Counted from the first letter of the stretch, positions 52,848-62,794 are shown. The stretch is 64,000 nucleotides of DNA from Chryseobacterium polytrichastri (GCF_900142445.1 NZ_FRAV01000021.1:1-64000); one strand, 5' to 3'. Notes: a model not told the origin generated them from the sequence alone. Made by a program: numbers and translations.

Positions 52848-53765
52848 ATGAGAAATTTAGCAGTTGACGTATTAAAAATTATACTCGCATTTTTTGTGGT
52901 TTTTTTGCATATGCACTTGCTGAGAGATTTTTATCCGTCATTAAGTTATGTTTTGGTGAACGGGCTTTTCAGAATAGGAGTTCCTGTTTTTTTAATAATA
53001 ACGGGATATTATTTTTATCATGTAGATGACATTAATAAATTAAAAAAATGGCTGATAAGAATATTCTTGCTGTATTCAATATGGTCTATCATCTATATTC
53101 CTTTCTGGAAGGAAGGTAAGGTCTTTATTAATATACTGTTTGGTTATCACCATTTGTGGTATCTCATAGGGACGTTCTTCGCAGGTATTATTTTGTTTTT
53201 GTTAAAAAATAAATCTCCTCAATTTCTTATACTAACGATCTTGTTTCTATTTGGTTGTGGATACATGATACAAATGTTGGGAAATCTTCATTATTTTAAC
53301 GGAGAGCTGGATGTTGCCTTAAATTTATTTCCTAGCTATAGAAATTTCCTGTTTGTCTGTTTTCCTTTTCTGGGAATAGGTTTTCTTATTAAAAAGCTCA
53401 ATATTGATGTAAAGCAAAAGCCCTCGTTGCTACTGGTTACAGGCTCGGTAGCTCTTGTTGTGTTGGAAGCTTTTTTCAATTATAAAGTAATAGGATTGGA
53501 TAAAAAGGAAAGTATAGATCTATTAATTTCTTTATTGATTGCCTGTCCGATTTTGTTTTTATACTGTAAAAGTATTCCCGTAAAAACGGATTCTAAAATT
53601 TTAGCAAGTATCTCCACCGCCATTTATTTGGTGCATCCTCTGATTATGGAATGGATTTTTAATCTACACCTTCCCTCATTTGAGTTTGTGATCTTTATAG
53701 CTGTATTGTTAATTGTAAGTTTGATATTGGTGTTGATCAATAGAAGGATAAAATATCTGCTGTAG
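52848..53765 (+). CDS. Acyltransferase family membrane protein
   Basis: 305 residues, with about ten hydrophobic helices. The N-terminal helix with AVDVLKIILAFFVVFLHMH contains the conserved His/Asp region of the Acyl_transf_3 family, and YLVHPLIMEW near the C-terminus is typical. It likely acetylates a cell-surface glycan or lipid; the substrate is unknown. It converges with the next gene, with stops 3 bases apart. Confidence 0.85.
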   Translation: MRNLAVDVLKIILAFFVVFLHMHLLRDFYPSLSYVLVNGLFRIGVPVFLIITGYYFYHVDDINKLKKWLIRIFLLYSIWSIIYIPFWKEGKVFINILFGYHHLWYLIGTFFAGIILFLLKNKSPQFLILTILFLFGCGYMIQMLGNLHYFNGELDVALNLFPSYRNFLFVCFPFLGIGFLIKKLNIDVKQKPSLLLVTGSVALVVLEAFFNYKVIGLDKKESIDLLISLLIACPILFLYCKSIPVKTDSKILASISTAIYLVHPLIMEWIFNLHLPSFEFVIFIAVLLIVSLILVLINRRIKYLL

Positions 53766-53767
53766 GT

Positions 53768-54448
53768 TTACTTTATTTTCAAGCCTTTTACAAAAGCCAA
53801 TTTAATTTTATCTGCTCCGTGGAATTCAGAATAATTGAGATCAATTTCATTCTCGGTTTTTAGTTTCTCGTAAAGTTTAAGAATATTCCCTTTATATGGG
53901 CAACCATTTACAAAATTATTTAAAAAGATTTCGGCAGTCTCTTTTTCAGAAAAGCAGAGGAGGAAGTCTAAAGGAGAGATAGAATCTTCTGACCATTGAT
54001 TAAATTTAGTTCCATTCTTCTTTATAAAATCAATAGCTGTTTCTTTAGAATGGAAAATTTCAAAAATTGGGAGTATATATTTTTGTATGCTTTCTGTGAT
54101 TTCGATAATCGACTTTTCATAAGATAAGCCTGCTAAATTCCATTCTTTCCAATTATTAAATGGAGTTAAATAACCAATCTGATTTCCAAAAATTAAACCT
54201 TGTGAATATTCATTTTTTGTATGTTCTATCTGCCATTTCTTTAAAGTCTTAGAATAGATATTAATATGAGGAAGTATCTGAATAGATGAAGAATCATTTC
54301 TAAAACTCGACTGAAAATAAATCTCAAAATAGAGGTCTTTATCAAGAGAAGTCTTCTTAAGTCTTTGTCCTTTTTCTAGAATTTTAAATCCATCCAGTTG
54401 AGTGGCAATCTCATTACAGGCATTTAAAAATACATTTCTTGTGTCCAT
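53768..54448 (-). CDS. Hypothetical protein, DUF4304-like
   Basis: 226 residues, soluble and without signal peptide. The N-terminal half (FLNACNEIATQLDGFKILEKGQ, then DLYFEIYFQSS) looks like DUF4304 proteins, which often occur as immunity-type or stress-related orphans. This assignment is tentative. It is transcribed alone between two convergent terminators. Confidence 0.6.
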   Translation of the reverse strand: MDTRNVFLNACNEIATQLDGFKILEKGQRLKKTSLDKDLYFEIYFQSSFRNDSSSIQILPHINIYSKTLKKWQIEHTKNEYSQGLIFGNQIGYLTPFNNWKEWNLAGLSYEKSIIEITESIQKYILPIFEIFHSKETAIDFIKKNGTKFNQWSEDSISPLDFLLCFSEKETAEIFLNNFVNGCPYKGNILKLYEKLKTENEIDLNYSEFHGADKIKLAFVKGLKIK

Positions 54449-54512
54449 TGATTTCTTAAGATGGTTTTGATTAATTCAAATAAAAACAAATATAACAGAA
54501 AATAAAGAGCAT

Positions 54513-54542
54513 AAAAAAAGAGACTTGCAATAAGTCTCTTTT
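54513..54542 (-). terminator. Terminator downstream of dnaJ
   Basis: An 11-bp perfect stem (54516-54526 with 54532-54542) and a T-run on the minus strand (A-run 54513-54519), 9 bases past the dnaJ stop. Confidence 0.85.
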
Positions 54543-54550
54543 AAATATTT

Positions 54551-55663
54551 TTAGTTGAATAAATCTTTCACTTTATCAAAGAAAGTTTTTTCTTTTCCGG
54601 AAGGTTCTGCAACCATTTCGCCGCTAGACATCTGCTTTTCGAAGAAGTCTTTCTGTTCTTTCGTAAGTTTTTGAGGTGTCCATACATTAATGTGGATGAA
54701 CATATCTCCTTTTCCGTAGCTGTCGATGCTTGGTAGGCCTTTTCCTGCCAGTCTTAGGATCTTTCCGGATTGTGTACCAGGTTCGATCGTAATCTTAACT
54801 TTTCCACCAACGGTAGGGATTTCTCTCTTTGTTCCCAATGAAGCTTCAGCAAATGAAATATATAATTCTTGGTGAAGATTGTCTCCTTCTCTTTTAATTA
54901 CTTGATCTACTTCTTCTTCTACGATCACCAATAGATCTCCAGGAATGCCTCCGAAAGGAGCGTCATTACCTTTTCCTCTTACATTAAGCTGAATTCCGTC
55001 TCTTGCTCCTGCTGGAATGTTGATCGTGATTTCCTCTTCATCTTTTATTAAACCTTGTGCATTGGCACCTGCTGGAATTTTATCGGCAACTTTACCGATT
55101 CCCTGACAAGTTCCACACGTAGTCTGTGTCTGCATTTGTCCGAACATCGTGTTCATTACTTTCAACTGAACACCAGAACCGTTACATGTAGGACACGTTT
55201 TTGAAGTAGCACCAGGTGCTGTCTTCATTTTTTTTACTTTAAGAGTTTTTTGGGTTCCATTCACCATCTCTTCAAGGTTCAGCTTGATTCTAATTCTTAA
55301 ATTAGAACCTTTCACTTGCTGTTGTCCTCCGCCGCCGCCGCCGAAATGTCCTCCAAAAATATCTCCAAACTGGCTGAAAATATCTTCCATGTTCATTCCG
55401 CCGCCGAAGCCGCCTCCGCCGCCAAAGCCACCATTTCCGCCTACTCCTGCATGACCATATTGGTCATATCTCGCGCGTTTATTGTCGTCGCTTAATATTT
55501 CATACGCTTCTGCAGCTTCTTTGAATTTCTCTTCGGCTCCCTTATCTCCCGGATTTTTATCTGGGTGAAATTTGATCGCCATTTTACGGTATGCTTTCTT
55601 TATTTCTTCGGCTGATGCAGATTTGCTAAGTTCAAGAACCTCGTAATAATCTCTTTTTGACAT
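54551..55663 (-). CDS. dnaJ: Chaperone DnaJ with a single zinc centre
   Basis: 370 residues from [10 protein letters not shown] at 55663; an in-frame start 60 bases upstream adds unrelated residues. The J domain has His-Pro-Asp at 33-35. A Gly-rich stretch follows (about 75-115). The zinc domain keeps only two of the usual four CxxCxGxG motifs: CPTCNGSG and CGTCQGIG (motifs 2 and 3). Motifs 1 and 4, which build the other zinc centre, are replaced. The C-terminal substrate-binding domains are complete. It works with GrpE and DnaK; grpE lies upstream, and no dnaK is in this window. Confidence 0.92.
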   Translation of the reverse strand: MSKRDYYEVLELSKSASAEEIKKAYRKMAIKFHPDKNPGDKGAEEKFKEAAEAYEILSDDNKRARYDQYGHAGVGGNGGFGGGGGFGGGMNMEDIFSQFGDIFGGHFGGGGGGQQQVKGSNLRIRIKLNLEEMVNGTQKTLKVKKMKTAPGATSKTCPTCNGSGVQLKVMNTMFGQMQTQTTCGTCQGIGKVADKIPAGANAQGLIKDEEEITINIPAGARDGIQLNVRGKGNDAPFGGIPGDLLVIVEEEVDQVIKREGDNLHQELYISFAEASLGTKREIPTVGGKVKITIEPGTQSGKILRLAGKGLPSIDSYGKGDMFIHINVWTPQKLTKEQKDFFEKQMSSGEMVAEPSGKEKTFFDKVKDLFN

Positions 55664-55684
55664 GTCTTTATATGAGTGATTTGT

Positions 55685-55732
55685 AATGAGTAATTGGTAA
55701 TATTCAAAATTGCTTATTACCAATTACTCATT
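55685..55732. repeat. 18-bp perfect inverted repeat between grpE and dnaJ
   Basis: Arms 55685-55702 and 55715-55732 (core atgagtaattggtaat) with a 12-base loop. There is no T-run, so an mRNA hairpin inside the operon is more likely than a terminator. Similar sequence (taattgctcatta) occurs near 28484. Confidence 0.7.
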
Positions 55733-55742
55733 GCTTATATTT

Positions 55743-56279
55743 TTAATTTCCTGTTACTACTTTTGCAAAACGAATTACTCTTTCGCCTAACGTATATCCT
55801 GTTTCGATAACGTCTACAATTTTGCCCTTCAAGTCATCCGAAGGAGCAGGGATTTGAGTAATAGCCTCGTGAAGATCTACATTGAAAGTATCTCCTGCTC
55901 TTACTTCCATAACCTTTAAGCCTTTTTCAGTAAGTTTATTTTTAAGTTTTTGGTAAATAAGCTCAACTCCTTGAAGGTCTGCCTCATTTCCATTTTTAGC
56001 GATTTCTTTTAAAGCTCTTTCAAAATCATCCAATACCCCAAGCATAGAGATCATCATCTCCTGATTTGCATATTGGAAAAACTCCATCTTTTCTTTAGAA
56101 GTTCTTTTTTTGTAATTTTCAAATTCAGCGTAAAGACGGATGTAACGGTCTTTTTCTTCTGCCAAAAGTTCTTCCGGACTAGGAGTATTTGTCACATTTT
56201 CTTCAGAAACTGTTTCATTCTGAGTATTTGTATCTTGTTGTGTATTGATGTTTTCTTCGTTGATATCCTGATTTTCCAT
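55743..56279 (-). CDS. grpE: Nucleotide exchange factor GrpE
   Basis: 178 residues from the ATG at 56279; the open frame begins two codons earlier with TTG. A disordered acidic N-terminus rich in Asn, Thr and Glu (1-40) leads to the long dimerising helix (RYIRLYAEFENYKKRTSKE), then the beta-wing domain (MEVRAGDTFNVDLHEAIT, GYTLGERVIRFAKVVT). It promotes ADP release from DnaK. dnaJ follows after 79 bases that contain a large hairpin. Confidence 0.94.
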   Translation of the reverse strand: MENQDINEENINTQQDTNTQNETVSEENVTNTPSPEELLAEEKDRYIRLYAEFENYKKRTSKEKMEFFQYANQEMMISMLGVLDDFERALKEIAKNGNEADLQGVELIYQKLKNKLTEKGLKVMEVRAGDTFNVDLHEAITQIPAPSDDLKGKIVDVIETGYTLGERVIRFAKVVTGN

Positions 56280-56399
56280 TTTCAATAACTATTTTAATGA
56301 GTTATTTGGCAAAGATGCTGCCAAATAGAAAAATATGACATTTAGGCAGGTTGATTGTATTAATGAAATAGATGAGATATGGAAAAAGTGAATTAATGG

Positions 56400-56594
56400 C
56401 TACACTGCTTTGTTTTTGTACGGAAAATTTTTATAAGTTACAAATCCGAGTACGATTAGTAATATTACTTTTCCAACTAAAAATCCATTACCATAACTAT
56501 TTAGACTATTCCATTGGAAAATTACAATATCAGCAATGATATAAAGTAGATATAAAGCAATTACAATTGACGTAAAAAATATAGTTTTTTTCAT
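56400..56594 (-). CDS. Small two-helix membrane protein
   Basis: 64 residues with two hydrophobic helices (about 5-25 and 40-57) and a basic end. No family recognised. It follows the Bor-like gene's hairpin on the same strand. Confidence 0.5.
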   Translation of the reverse strand: MKKTIFFTSIVIALYLLYIIADIVIFQWNSLNSYGNGFLVGKVILLIVLGFVTYKNFPYKNKAV

Positions 56595-56605
56595 AATGAA
56601 AAATG

Positions 56606-56625
56606 GCGGTGATTTTAATCACCGC
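56606..56625 (-). terminator. Hairpin after the Bor-like gene
   Basis: A 9-bp perfect stem gcggtgatt/aatcaccgc with a 2-base gap, followed by T residues on the minus strand. Confidence 0.6.
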
Positions 56626-56633
56626 TAATTAAG

Positions 56634-56927
56634 TTATTTTGTTATAATTGTTGTTGTAGGGGTATAGATTCCAAGAGTTACAGCTGAAATAAGTCCGTTT
56701 AAAAATGTTTGTTTGGTTTGGATGGTATAATTTTCTGCGCCATCTGATAGTTTGTGTGAATCTGATACAGAAACAGGAACTAAACCCTCGATCAGATAGT
56801 GATTCCATTTTGTAACTTTGCTTGTACCTGTAGCTCTTTTACCTATTACGCTTGTATAAGAATAACAAGAAGTTAATGCAATTGAAGTAACAATTGCGAT
56901 AGTCATCATTTGAAGTGTTTTTTTCAT
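56634..56927 (-). CDS. Bor/Iss-like small lipoprotein
   Basis: 97 residues. The lipobox ALTSC marks the lipidated Cys at about 21. The mature part (SVIGKRATG, then KWNHYLIEGLVPV and TFLNGLISAVTLGIYTPTT) has the pattern of the Bor lipoprotein family (phage lambda Bor, Iss), a surface protein linked to serum survival. Here there is no phage context. It is small but complete. Its role in this organism is unknown. Confidence 0.7.
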   Translation of the reverse strand: MKKTLQMMTIAIVTSIALTSCYSYTSVIGKRATGTSKVTKWNHYLIEGLVPVSVSDSHKLSDGAENYTIQTKQTFLNGLISAVTLGIYTPTTTIITK

Positions 56928-57165
56928 TTTGTTTAAAAATTTAAATTGATATGTAATTGATTTTGAGTCTGAAATTCAATTTTTTTTGAGGTATTTAAAT
57001 TTTTGTATCAAGTTATATGCCAGTTTTTTTTCTGCTAAATATTTTAAAAATGATATTTTTTCTGTTATATGATTTTGAATTTATTTTTTATTATACTGAT
57101 TATATTTTGATTTAATTTATTCCTTTTTATTGTTCGATTTTAAATTTTAATTCATAGTGAGATTG

Positions 57166-58497
57166 TTAGTCAAAAAATGTTTGATACAGTAAATAAAGAT
57201 TTAAAATAATAATAACAAATGAAATGATCCAGATGCAGACTTTCATTAAAGGTTTATTTACAAATTCACCCATTTTTGCTTTATCATTAGTAAACATCAC
57301 AAGCGGAACTACAGCAAAACTCAATTGCATTGATAAAATGACCTGACTCAAAACCAATAAGTCTGTAGTTCCTTTTTCACCATACAATATCGCTACAATT
57401 AAGGCAGGAATTACGGCAATTAATCTGGTGATCAATCTTCTTAGCCAAGGTTTTAATTTAATGTTTAAAAAGCCTTCCATTACAATCTGTCCGGCAAGAG
57501 TTCCTGTTAATGTCGAGTTTTGCCCGGAAGCCAGTAAAGCAATGGCAAAAGCAATACTCGCCATAGAAGCTCCTAAGATTGGTGTTAGCATTTTATAGGC
57601 ATCATGGATATCGGCAACGTCATGATTTCCTGTGGTATGAAATGTTGCGGCTGCTAAAATAAGGATGGCTGCATTAATAAAAAATGCAAGCATCAAAGAA
57701 ACCGTACTGTCTAAAGTGGCAAATTTTATTGCTTCTTTTTTGCCTTCTGTATCACGGGTATAATCTCTTGTTTGCACAATACTGCTGTGCAAATAAAGGT
57801 TGTGAGGCATCACGGTGGCTCCCAGAATTCCGATGGCAATGTAGAGCATGGCCGGATTTTGTATGATCTCTTTTTGAGGAACCAAACCTCCTAAAATTTC
57901 ATTAAAAGCCGGTTGAGAAATCACAATTTCATAAATAAAACAAGCTAAGATGATAAAGATAAGTCCGCCAACGATACTTTCAATCCATCTGAAACCTTTG
58001 GCCTGAAGTAGAAGAATGATTAAAACATCTACAGTTGTAATTACAATTCCCCAAGTTAAAGGAATATGGAATAGTAGGTTCAATGCAATGGCTGAACCAA
58101 TGACCTCGGCGAGATCACAGGCGGCAATGGCTATTTCACAAAATACCCAGAGAATAAAATTAGTTGTAGGACTGAAATGGTCTCTACAGGCCTGAGCTAG
58201 GTCTCTTTCTGCAACAACGCCTAATTTTACAGATAAATGCTGCAAGACCATTGCAAAAATATTAGAAATAAGAATTACTGAAAGTAGAGTATACCCAAAC
58301 TGGGCACCACCGGCAATATCTGTAGCCCAGTTTCCTGGGTCCATATATCCAACGGCAATCATTAAACCAGGGCCTGCAAAAGCAAGATATTTTCTCCAAA
58401 AACTTCCGTTTTTTGGTACTTTTATCGATGAGTAAACCTCTGACAAAGAATGGGATGTTTTATCTTTACGCCATGCGTTTTTTAAATTCGAATTCAT
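57166..58497 (-). CDS. mntH: Nramp-family divalent metal transporter (MntH-like)
   Basis: 443 residues with 11 predicted helices. The metal-binding motifs are DPGNWATD in helix 1 (about residue 56) and MPHNLYLHS in helix 6. It takes up Mn2+ (or Fe2+) with protons across the inner membrane. The palindrome at 58501 just ahead of its start could be a metal-regulator site. Transcribed alone. Confidence 0.93.
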   Translation of the reverse strand: MNSNLKNAWRKDKTSHSLSEVYSSIKVPKNGSFWRKYLAFAGPGLMIAVGYMDPGNWATDIAGGAQFGYTLLSVILISNIFAMVLQHLSVKLGVVAERDLAQACRDHFSPTTNFILWVFCEIAIAACDLAEVIGSAIALNLLFHIPLTWGIVITTVDVLIILLLQAKGFRWIESIVGGLIFIILACFIYEIVISQPAFNEILGGLVPQKEIIQNPAMLYIAIGILGATVMPHNLYLHSSIVQTRDYTRDTEGKKEAIKFATLDSTVSLMLAFFINAAILILAAATFHTTGNHDVADIHDAYKMLTPILGASMASIAFAIALLASGQNSTLTGTLAGQIVMEGFLNIKLKPWLRRLITRLIAVIPALIVAILYGEKGTTDLLVLSQVILSMQLSFAVVPLVMFTNDKAKMGEFVNKPLMKVCIWIISFVIIILNLYLLYQTFFD

Positions 58498-58500
58498 AAA

Positions 58501-58518
58501 TGTTAGAAATGACTAACA
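58501..58518. promoter_or_regulatory. Palindrome ahead of mntH, possible DtxR/MntR-type operator
   Basis: tgttagaaatgactaaca: 6-bp arms tgttag/ctaaca with a 6-base spacer, 3 bases upstream of the mntH ATG. The TTAG...CTAA pattern resembles DtxR-family operators. No regulator gene is nearby. Confidence 0.4.
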
Positions 58519-58557
58519 AATTTAATTAAATAAATGAAAATACAAGGTGTCTAACAA

Positions 58558-58589
58558 AAAAATCCCGAAAAATAATTTTCGGGATTTTT
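58558..58589 (-). terminator. Terminator after the DUF937-OmpA gene
   Basis: A 14-bp perfect stem (58558-58571 with 58576-58589; core tcccgaaaa/ttttcggga) 22 bases past the stop, with a T-run on either strand. Confidence 0.85.
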
Positions 58590-58611
58590 TACTTGCTTAT
58601 TTTGATGAAGA

Positions 58612-59907
58612 TTATTTTGCAAATCTTACTGCCATTTTTCTGTCAGATGCTCTTTCTGCATCAGAAGCTTTAGCGTCTACAGTAGCAAATTGGCTTCCGT
58701 ATCCATCAGCTCCTGCAACTTGAGAACCTACTCCTTGCTTATTCAACCAATCTTTGATGAAAGTCGCTCTGTCTGCAGATAATTTTATGTTCTTAGCTTC
58801 GTTTCCTGTTTTATCAGTGTATCCTCCAATTTTTACTTTTGCGTCTGGATAAGCTTTTAAAATAGTCACTAAATTCTGTAACTGACCTTCAGAACCTGCT
58901 TCAAGCTGATTAGCGCTTCCGATTTTAAAGTTTACGTGGTCAAAATTATACCAAGTTGTTTTTAAAGCTGCATCATCTTTTGCATTTTTATAGCCACCAG
59001 ATTTTAAGAAAGCAATCATTTTATCTTCCATTCCATCTTTATATCCTTTAAGAGCAGTACCATTAAGGTCGATATTCTCATCAACTTTAGTGGTTGCAGC
59101 TCCGCTTGCAGCACCTGTTGAAGAAACTGCTGTTGCTGTATCTGTAGGCATCGCCGTTGAATCTGTAGCTACCATTGTAGTCGTAGTTTCTTTTTTCTCA
59201 CATTGTTTCCATAAGAAATAACCCGCTGCAATCAGTAATAACAATGGAAGTAACCATTTCCAGATAGATCCTCCTCCTTCCGGAGTATTTCTGTCAGGAT
59301 CAGTTCCTACAGGGGTTGTGCTTCTTGTTACTTCTATTTTAGGCTCTGCACTTGGTGTTGGTTTTGCGTTATCGTTATCAAACTTGTATCCTTTTGCCCA
59401 ATCACCAATGTTTAATGAAGCTAAAGAAAGGCCTGCAGGTAGTAATGAAGAAACAATTCCTTTTTGATCACTCAATAAATTTGAGATTCCAGATTTGTCT
59501 AAATTATTATCAGCAGCGTATTTTCCAACAGAACCTAATGTAGCACCGGTAACTAGGTTTAGCAATGAACTTGAAGAATTATTACTAATTCCTGCAAATG
59601 TTGAGATAGAATTTACCAACCCACTCAATTTGTCACCAAAAATAGAGGACAAAAGCGTGGAAATGATAGAGTTGTTAGAAGAATTTCCTAGTAGATTTCC
59701 TAAAATTCCACTCGATGAAGCACTTGAAATTGCATCTAAAACACCGGGACTGCTAGAATTGTTTGCTAATCCTCCCACGATTGCAGGCAATAAACCTCCA
59801 ATTGCTTTAGAAATTCCAGATTCACTTTCTCCAAGCTGAGAGGCAGCCTGAGTTACTAAAGCAGGACCTAATTGTCCTTTAATTAAATCAATAACATTTA
59901 AAGACAT
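58612..59907 (-). CDS. DUF937 and OmpA-like domain protein
   Basis: 431 residues. The N-terminal DUF937 domain (about 1-160) is made of Gly/Ser-rich helices with repeated LLPAIVGGLANNSSS-like segments. A membrane helix WKWLLPLLLLIAAGYFLWK lies at about 220-238. A Thr/Ala-rich linker precedes a C-terminal OmpA domain (about 315-431: IGGYTDKTGNEAKNIKLSADR, ASDRKMAVRF) that should bind peptidoglycan. There is no signal peptide, so the DUF937 part is likely cytoplasmic. Single-gene unit with its own terminator. Confidence 0.87.
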   Translation of the reverse strand: MSLNVIDLIKGQLGPALVTQAASQLGESESGISKAIGGLLPAIVGGLANNSSSPGVLDAISSASSSGILGNLLGNSSNNSIISTLLSSIFGDKLSGLVNSISTFAGISNNSSSSLLNLVTGATLGSVGKYAADNNLDKSGISNLLSDQKGIVSSLLPAGLSLASLNIGDWAKGYKFDNDNAKPTPSAEPKIEVTRSTTPVGTDPDRNTPEGGGSIWKWLLPLLLLIAAGYFLWKQCEKKETTTTMVATDSTAMPTDTATAVSSTGAASGAATTKVDENIDLNGTALKGYKDGMEDKMIAFLKSGGYKNAKDDAALKTTWYNFDHVNFKIGSANQLEAGSEGQLQNLVTILKAYPDAKVKIGGYTDKTGNEAKNIKLSADRATFIKDWLNKQGVGSQVAGADGYGSQFATVDAKASDAERASDRKMAVRFAK

Positions 59908-59978
59908 AATAAATTATTTTGGGATTAATGTGAGATAAATTTAATCAAAAATTCGTGCAAATGCTTCGTTTCAAAAAA

Positions 59979-60013
59979 AAATCTTTAAAAATTGCATGAA
60001 TTTTTAAAGATTT
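59979..60013 (-). terminator. Terminator after proS
   Basis: A 15-bp perfect stem aaatctttaaaaatt/aatttttaaagattt (59979-59993 with 59999-60013) 23 bases past the stop, with a T-run on the minus strand. Confidence 0.8.
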
Positions 60014-60035
60014 GTTAATTTTATGATGTTGAATT

Positions 60036-61511
60036 TTAATAAGCTTTTGCGAATAAAACGCGTCTTTTAGATGGTTTTCCTGAAATAAGAGAAATACCTT
60101 CTTCAGTGTCATCATTTGAAGGAATACATCTGATAGTAGCCTTCGTTTCGTCTTTTATTTGCTCTTCTTCCTCTGCTGTACCATCCCAATGTGCGTAGAT
60201 GAAACCTCCTTTTTCTTCTAAAACTTTTTTAAACTCTTCATAGCTATCCACTTTAGTGATATGATCTTCTCTGTAGTTTAATGCTTTAGTATAAATATCT
60301 TTTTGAATCGTTTTTAATAATTCTTCAATGTAAGAATCCAAACCTTCAATACTGTGAGTTTCTTTGGTAAGATTATCTCTTCTTGCGATCTCAACAGATT
60401 TATTTTCTAAATCTCTTGGTCCCATTGCAATTCTTACAGGAACACCTTTTAATTCATATTCTGCAAATTTCCAACCTGGTTTGTTGTGAGTATCATTATC
60501 AAATTTCACAGAAATACCTTTAGCTTTCAGTTTAGCCTGAATTTCTAAAGCTACTTCACTAATTTGCTCTAACTGCTCTTCTCCTTTAAAGATAGGAACA
60601 ATCACAACCTGAATAGGTGCTAACGTTGGAGGCAATACCAATCCGAAATCATCAGAGTGTGTCATAATTAGAGCTCCCATCAAACGGGTTGAAGTTCCCC
60701 AAGACGTTGCCCAAGCATGTTCTATTTTACCTTCCTTGTTGGTGAATTTTACATCAAAAGCTTTTGCGAAATTCTGACCTAAAAAGTGAGACGTTCCTGC
60801 TTGTAATGCTTTTCCATCTTGCATTAATGCTTCAATACAATAGGTTTCGTCTGCTCCTGCAAATCTTTCAGAAGGTGTTTTTATCCCTTGGATAACAGGC
60901 ATTGCCATAAAGTTTTCTGCAAAATCTGCATATACTTTGTTCATTTTTTCAGCTTCTTCCACTGCTTCGTCTTTTGTAGCGTGAGCGGTGTGACCTTCCT
61001 GCCATAAGAATTCTGCTGTTCTTAAAAATAAACGGGTTCTCATTTCCCAACGTACAACGTTGGCCCATTGGTTAATTAATATAGGTAAATCTCTGTAAGA
61101 TTGAATCCAGTTTTTATAGGTACTCCAGATAATTGCTTCTGATGTTGGACGAACAATTAGTTCTTCTTCCAATTTAGCATCTGGATCTACAATCAGTTTT
61201 GCAGGGTTGTTTGGATCTGTTTTTAATCTGTAATGGGTAACCACGGCACATTCTTTTGCAAAACCTGCAGCATTTTTTTCCTCAGCCTCAAACAAGCTCT
61301 TGGGCACAAAAAGCGGGAAATAAGCATTAACGTGACCTGTTTCTTTGAATTTTTTATCCATTTCATCACGCATTTTTTCCCAGATTGCATATCCGTATGG
61401 TTTTATAACCATGCATCCTCGCACCCCTGAGTTTTCAGCTAGGTCTGCTTTAACAACTAACTCGTTATACCATTTGCTGTAATCTTCGCTTCTTGAGGTT
61501 AATTTTGCCAT
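60036..61511 (-). CDS. proS: Proline--tRNA ligase (eukaryote/archaeon-type)
   Basis: 491 residues from [19 protein letters not shown] at 61511; the frame extends upstream to 61673 without homology. Class II synthetase with motif 2 ([20 protein letters not shown]), the [10 protein letters not shown] and [14 protein letters not shown] segments and a motif 3 region ([17 protein letters not shown]). It is the short type without the bacterial editing insertion. The C-terminal extension (KAY end) is also typical. It diverges from the GGFR-repeat gene. Confidence 0.95.
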   Translation of the reverse strand: MAKLTSRSEDYSKWYNELVVKADLAENSGVRGCMVIKPYGYAIWEKMRDEMDKKFKETGHVNAYFPLFVPKSLFEAEEKNAAGFAKECAVVTHYRLKTDPNNPAKLIVDPDAKLEEELIVRPTSEAIIWSTYKNWIQSYRDLPILINQWANVVRWEMRTRLFLRTAEFLWQEGHTAHATKDEAVEEAEKMNKVYADFAENFMAMPVIQGIKTPSERFAGADETYCIEALMQDGKALQAGTSHFLGQNFAKAFDVKFTNKEGKIEHAWATSWGTSTRLMGALIMTHSDDFGLVLPPTLAPIQVVIVPIFKGEEQLEQISEVALEIQAKLKAKGISVKFDNDTHNKPGWKFAEYELKGVPVRIAMGPRDLENKSVEIARRDNLTKETHSIEGLDSYIEELLKTIQKDIYTKALNYREDHITKVDSYEEFKKVLEEKGGFIYAHWDGTAEEEEQIKDETKATIRCIPSNDDTEEGISLISGKPSKRRVLFAKAY

Positions 61512-61655
61512 TATTCTTAAAATTTTTTTTAACTTTTCCCTATTATTGTTATCTAAAAAATAAAATCTATTTTTGATAGATTTTTTTATCGATGTTTTGG
61601 TACATTTTTGGTACAGATTGCAAATATAATTTAAATTAAAAATCTTTACGTTATC

Positions 61656-62762
61656 ATGAAAAGAAATATACATAAAAATTTGTTTGATATGTTGAAATCT
61701 AAAGGGGTTTTGGCGATATCAGGTGGATTATTGCTTATGTCTTGTGGGGCTCAGATGGGTGGATACACGGAGACAGATGGGGTTTATTATGACCCAAATA
61801 AAGACACACTACCTGAAGGCGTTATTATTAATAATGATAATGGAAACAGAGTAGGAGAATATTATGATTACTACCAAGATTCAAATATTGTTCAAAATGC
61901 ACAGCTAAATTCTCAGGAGCAAAATAATAAGTATGACTCTTGGAGTGATAACAACTGGAGTTCAAACGCTACAGATTCTGACTGGGGAAATTTTGCAGGA
62001 TCTCAAACCAATTACTATGACAACTCTTGGGGTATGTATGGTGGTTATAACCCATATTGGGGTTGGAACAGAGGCTGGGGACTTGGTATGTCATTCGGAT
62101 GGGGTAGCTCATTTGGATGGGGCTGGGGAGGTTCTTGGGGATATAACCCATGGGGCTTTGGATATGGAGGTTTCTACGATCCTTTCTGGGGCGGTGGATA
62201 CTACGGATACGGTGGATGGTATGGAGGTGGATACTGGGGTAATGGTTATTACAACAGACCTTTATACAGAAGAAGCGGAATCAATGGAAATAGCTTTAAT
62301 AGAATGAGTAATGGTTTCAGTCCTAGTAGAGATACGGGTAGAGGAGGTTTCAGAGATAACAACGGATCTGCTATAAGAAACAATACAGGAGGCTTCAGAA
62401 ACGGAAATGGTAACAACGGAGGTTTCAGAAATGGAAACGGTAATAATGGTGGTTTCAGACAGCAAGGAAGTAATGGTGGTTTCAGAAATGGACAATCTGG
62501 AGGATTTAGAGATAATAGTCAATCAGGTGGGTTCCGTAACGGAAATTCTCAACCAAGACAAAACTATAATTACAATCAGCAACAATCACAACCTAGATAC
62601 AGAAATGATGGTGGTTTTAGATCCAACGATAACGGTGGATTTAGATCTAGCGGAGGTTTCAATTCTGGTGGAGGCGGAGGCTTCAGATCAGGAGGTTCTG
62701 GCGGCGGTGGCGGTTTTAGATCTGGCGGCGGCGGAGGTGGCGGCTTCAGAGGCGGCAGATAA
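61656..62762 (+). CDS. Gly/aromatic-rich lipoprotein with GGFR repeats
   Basis: 368 residues. A lipoprotein signal ends in LLMSC (Cys about 30; a start at 61689 would also fit). A short conserved head ([16 protein letters not shown]) is followed by a Trp/Gly/Tyr-rich zone (about 110-200) and a C-terminal tail with at least ten GGFR or GFRxG units separated by Asn, Ser and Gln. The tail resembles RGG-type low-complexity regions. It should be exported and surface-exposed or periplasmic. Function unknown. A FadL-type gene follows after 32 bases. Confidence 0.75.
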   Translation: MKRNIHKNLFDMLKSKGVLAISGGLLLMSCGAQMGGYTETDGVYYDPNKDTLPEGVIINNDNGNRVGEYYDYYQDSNIVQNAQLNSQEQNNKYDSWSDNNWSSNATDSDWGNFAGSQTNYYDNSWGMYGGYNPYWGWNRGWGLGMSFGWGSSFGWGWGGSWGYNPWGFGYGGFYDPFWGGGYYGYGGWYGGGYWGNGYYNRPLYRRSGINGNSFNRMSNGFSPSRDTGRGGFRDNNGSAIRNNTGGFRNGNGNNGGFRNGNGNNGGFRQQGSNGGFRNGQSGGFRDNSQSGGFRNGNSQPRQNYNYNQQQSQPRYRNDGGFRSNDNGGFRSSGGFNSGGGGGFRSGGSGGGGGFRSGGGGGGGFRGGR

Positions 62763-62794
62763 TATATAAAACGTAATAACTATTCAAAAAAATA

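Noticed and set aside
56634..56927. Prophage remnant suggested by the Bor-like lipoprotein
   Set aside because: No phage structural, integrase or lysis gene is nearby, and base composition does not change.
61933..62769. Alternative frames over the GGFR-repeat gene
   Set aside because: Low-complexity Gly-rich DNA keeps several frames open. Only the frame with the lipoprotein signal has a signal peptide and a conserved head.
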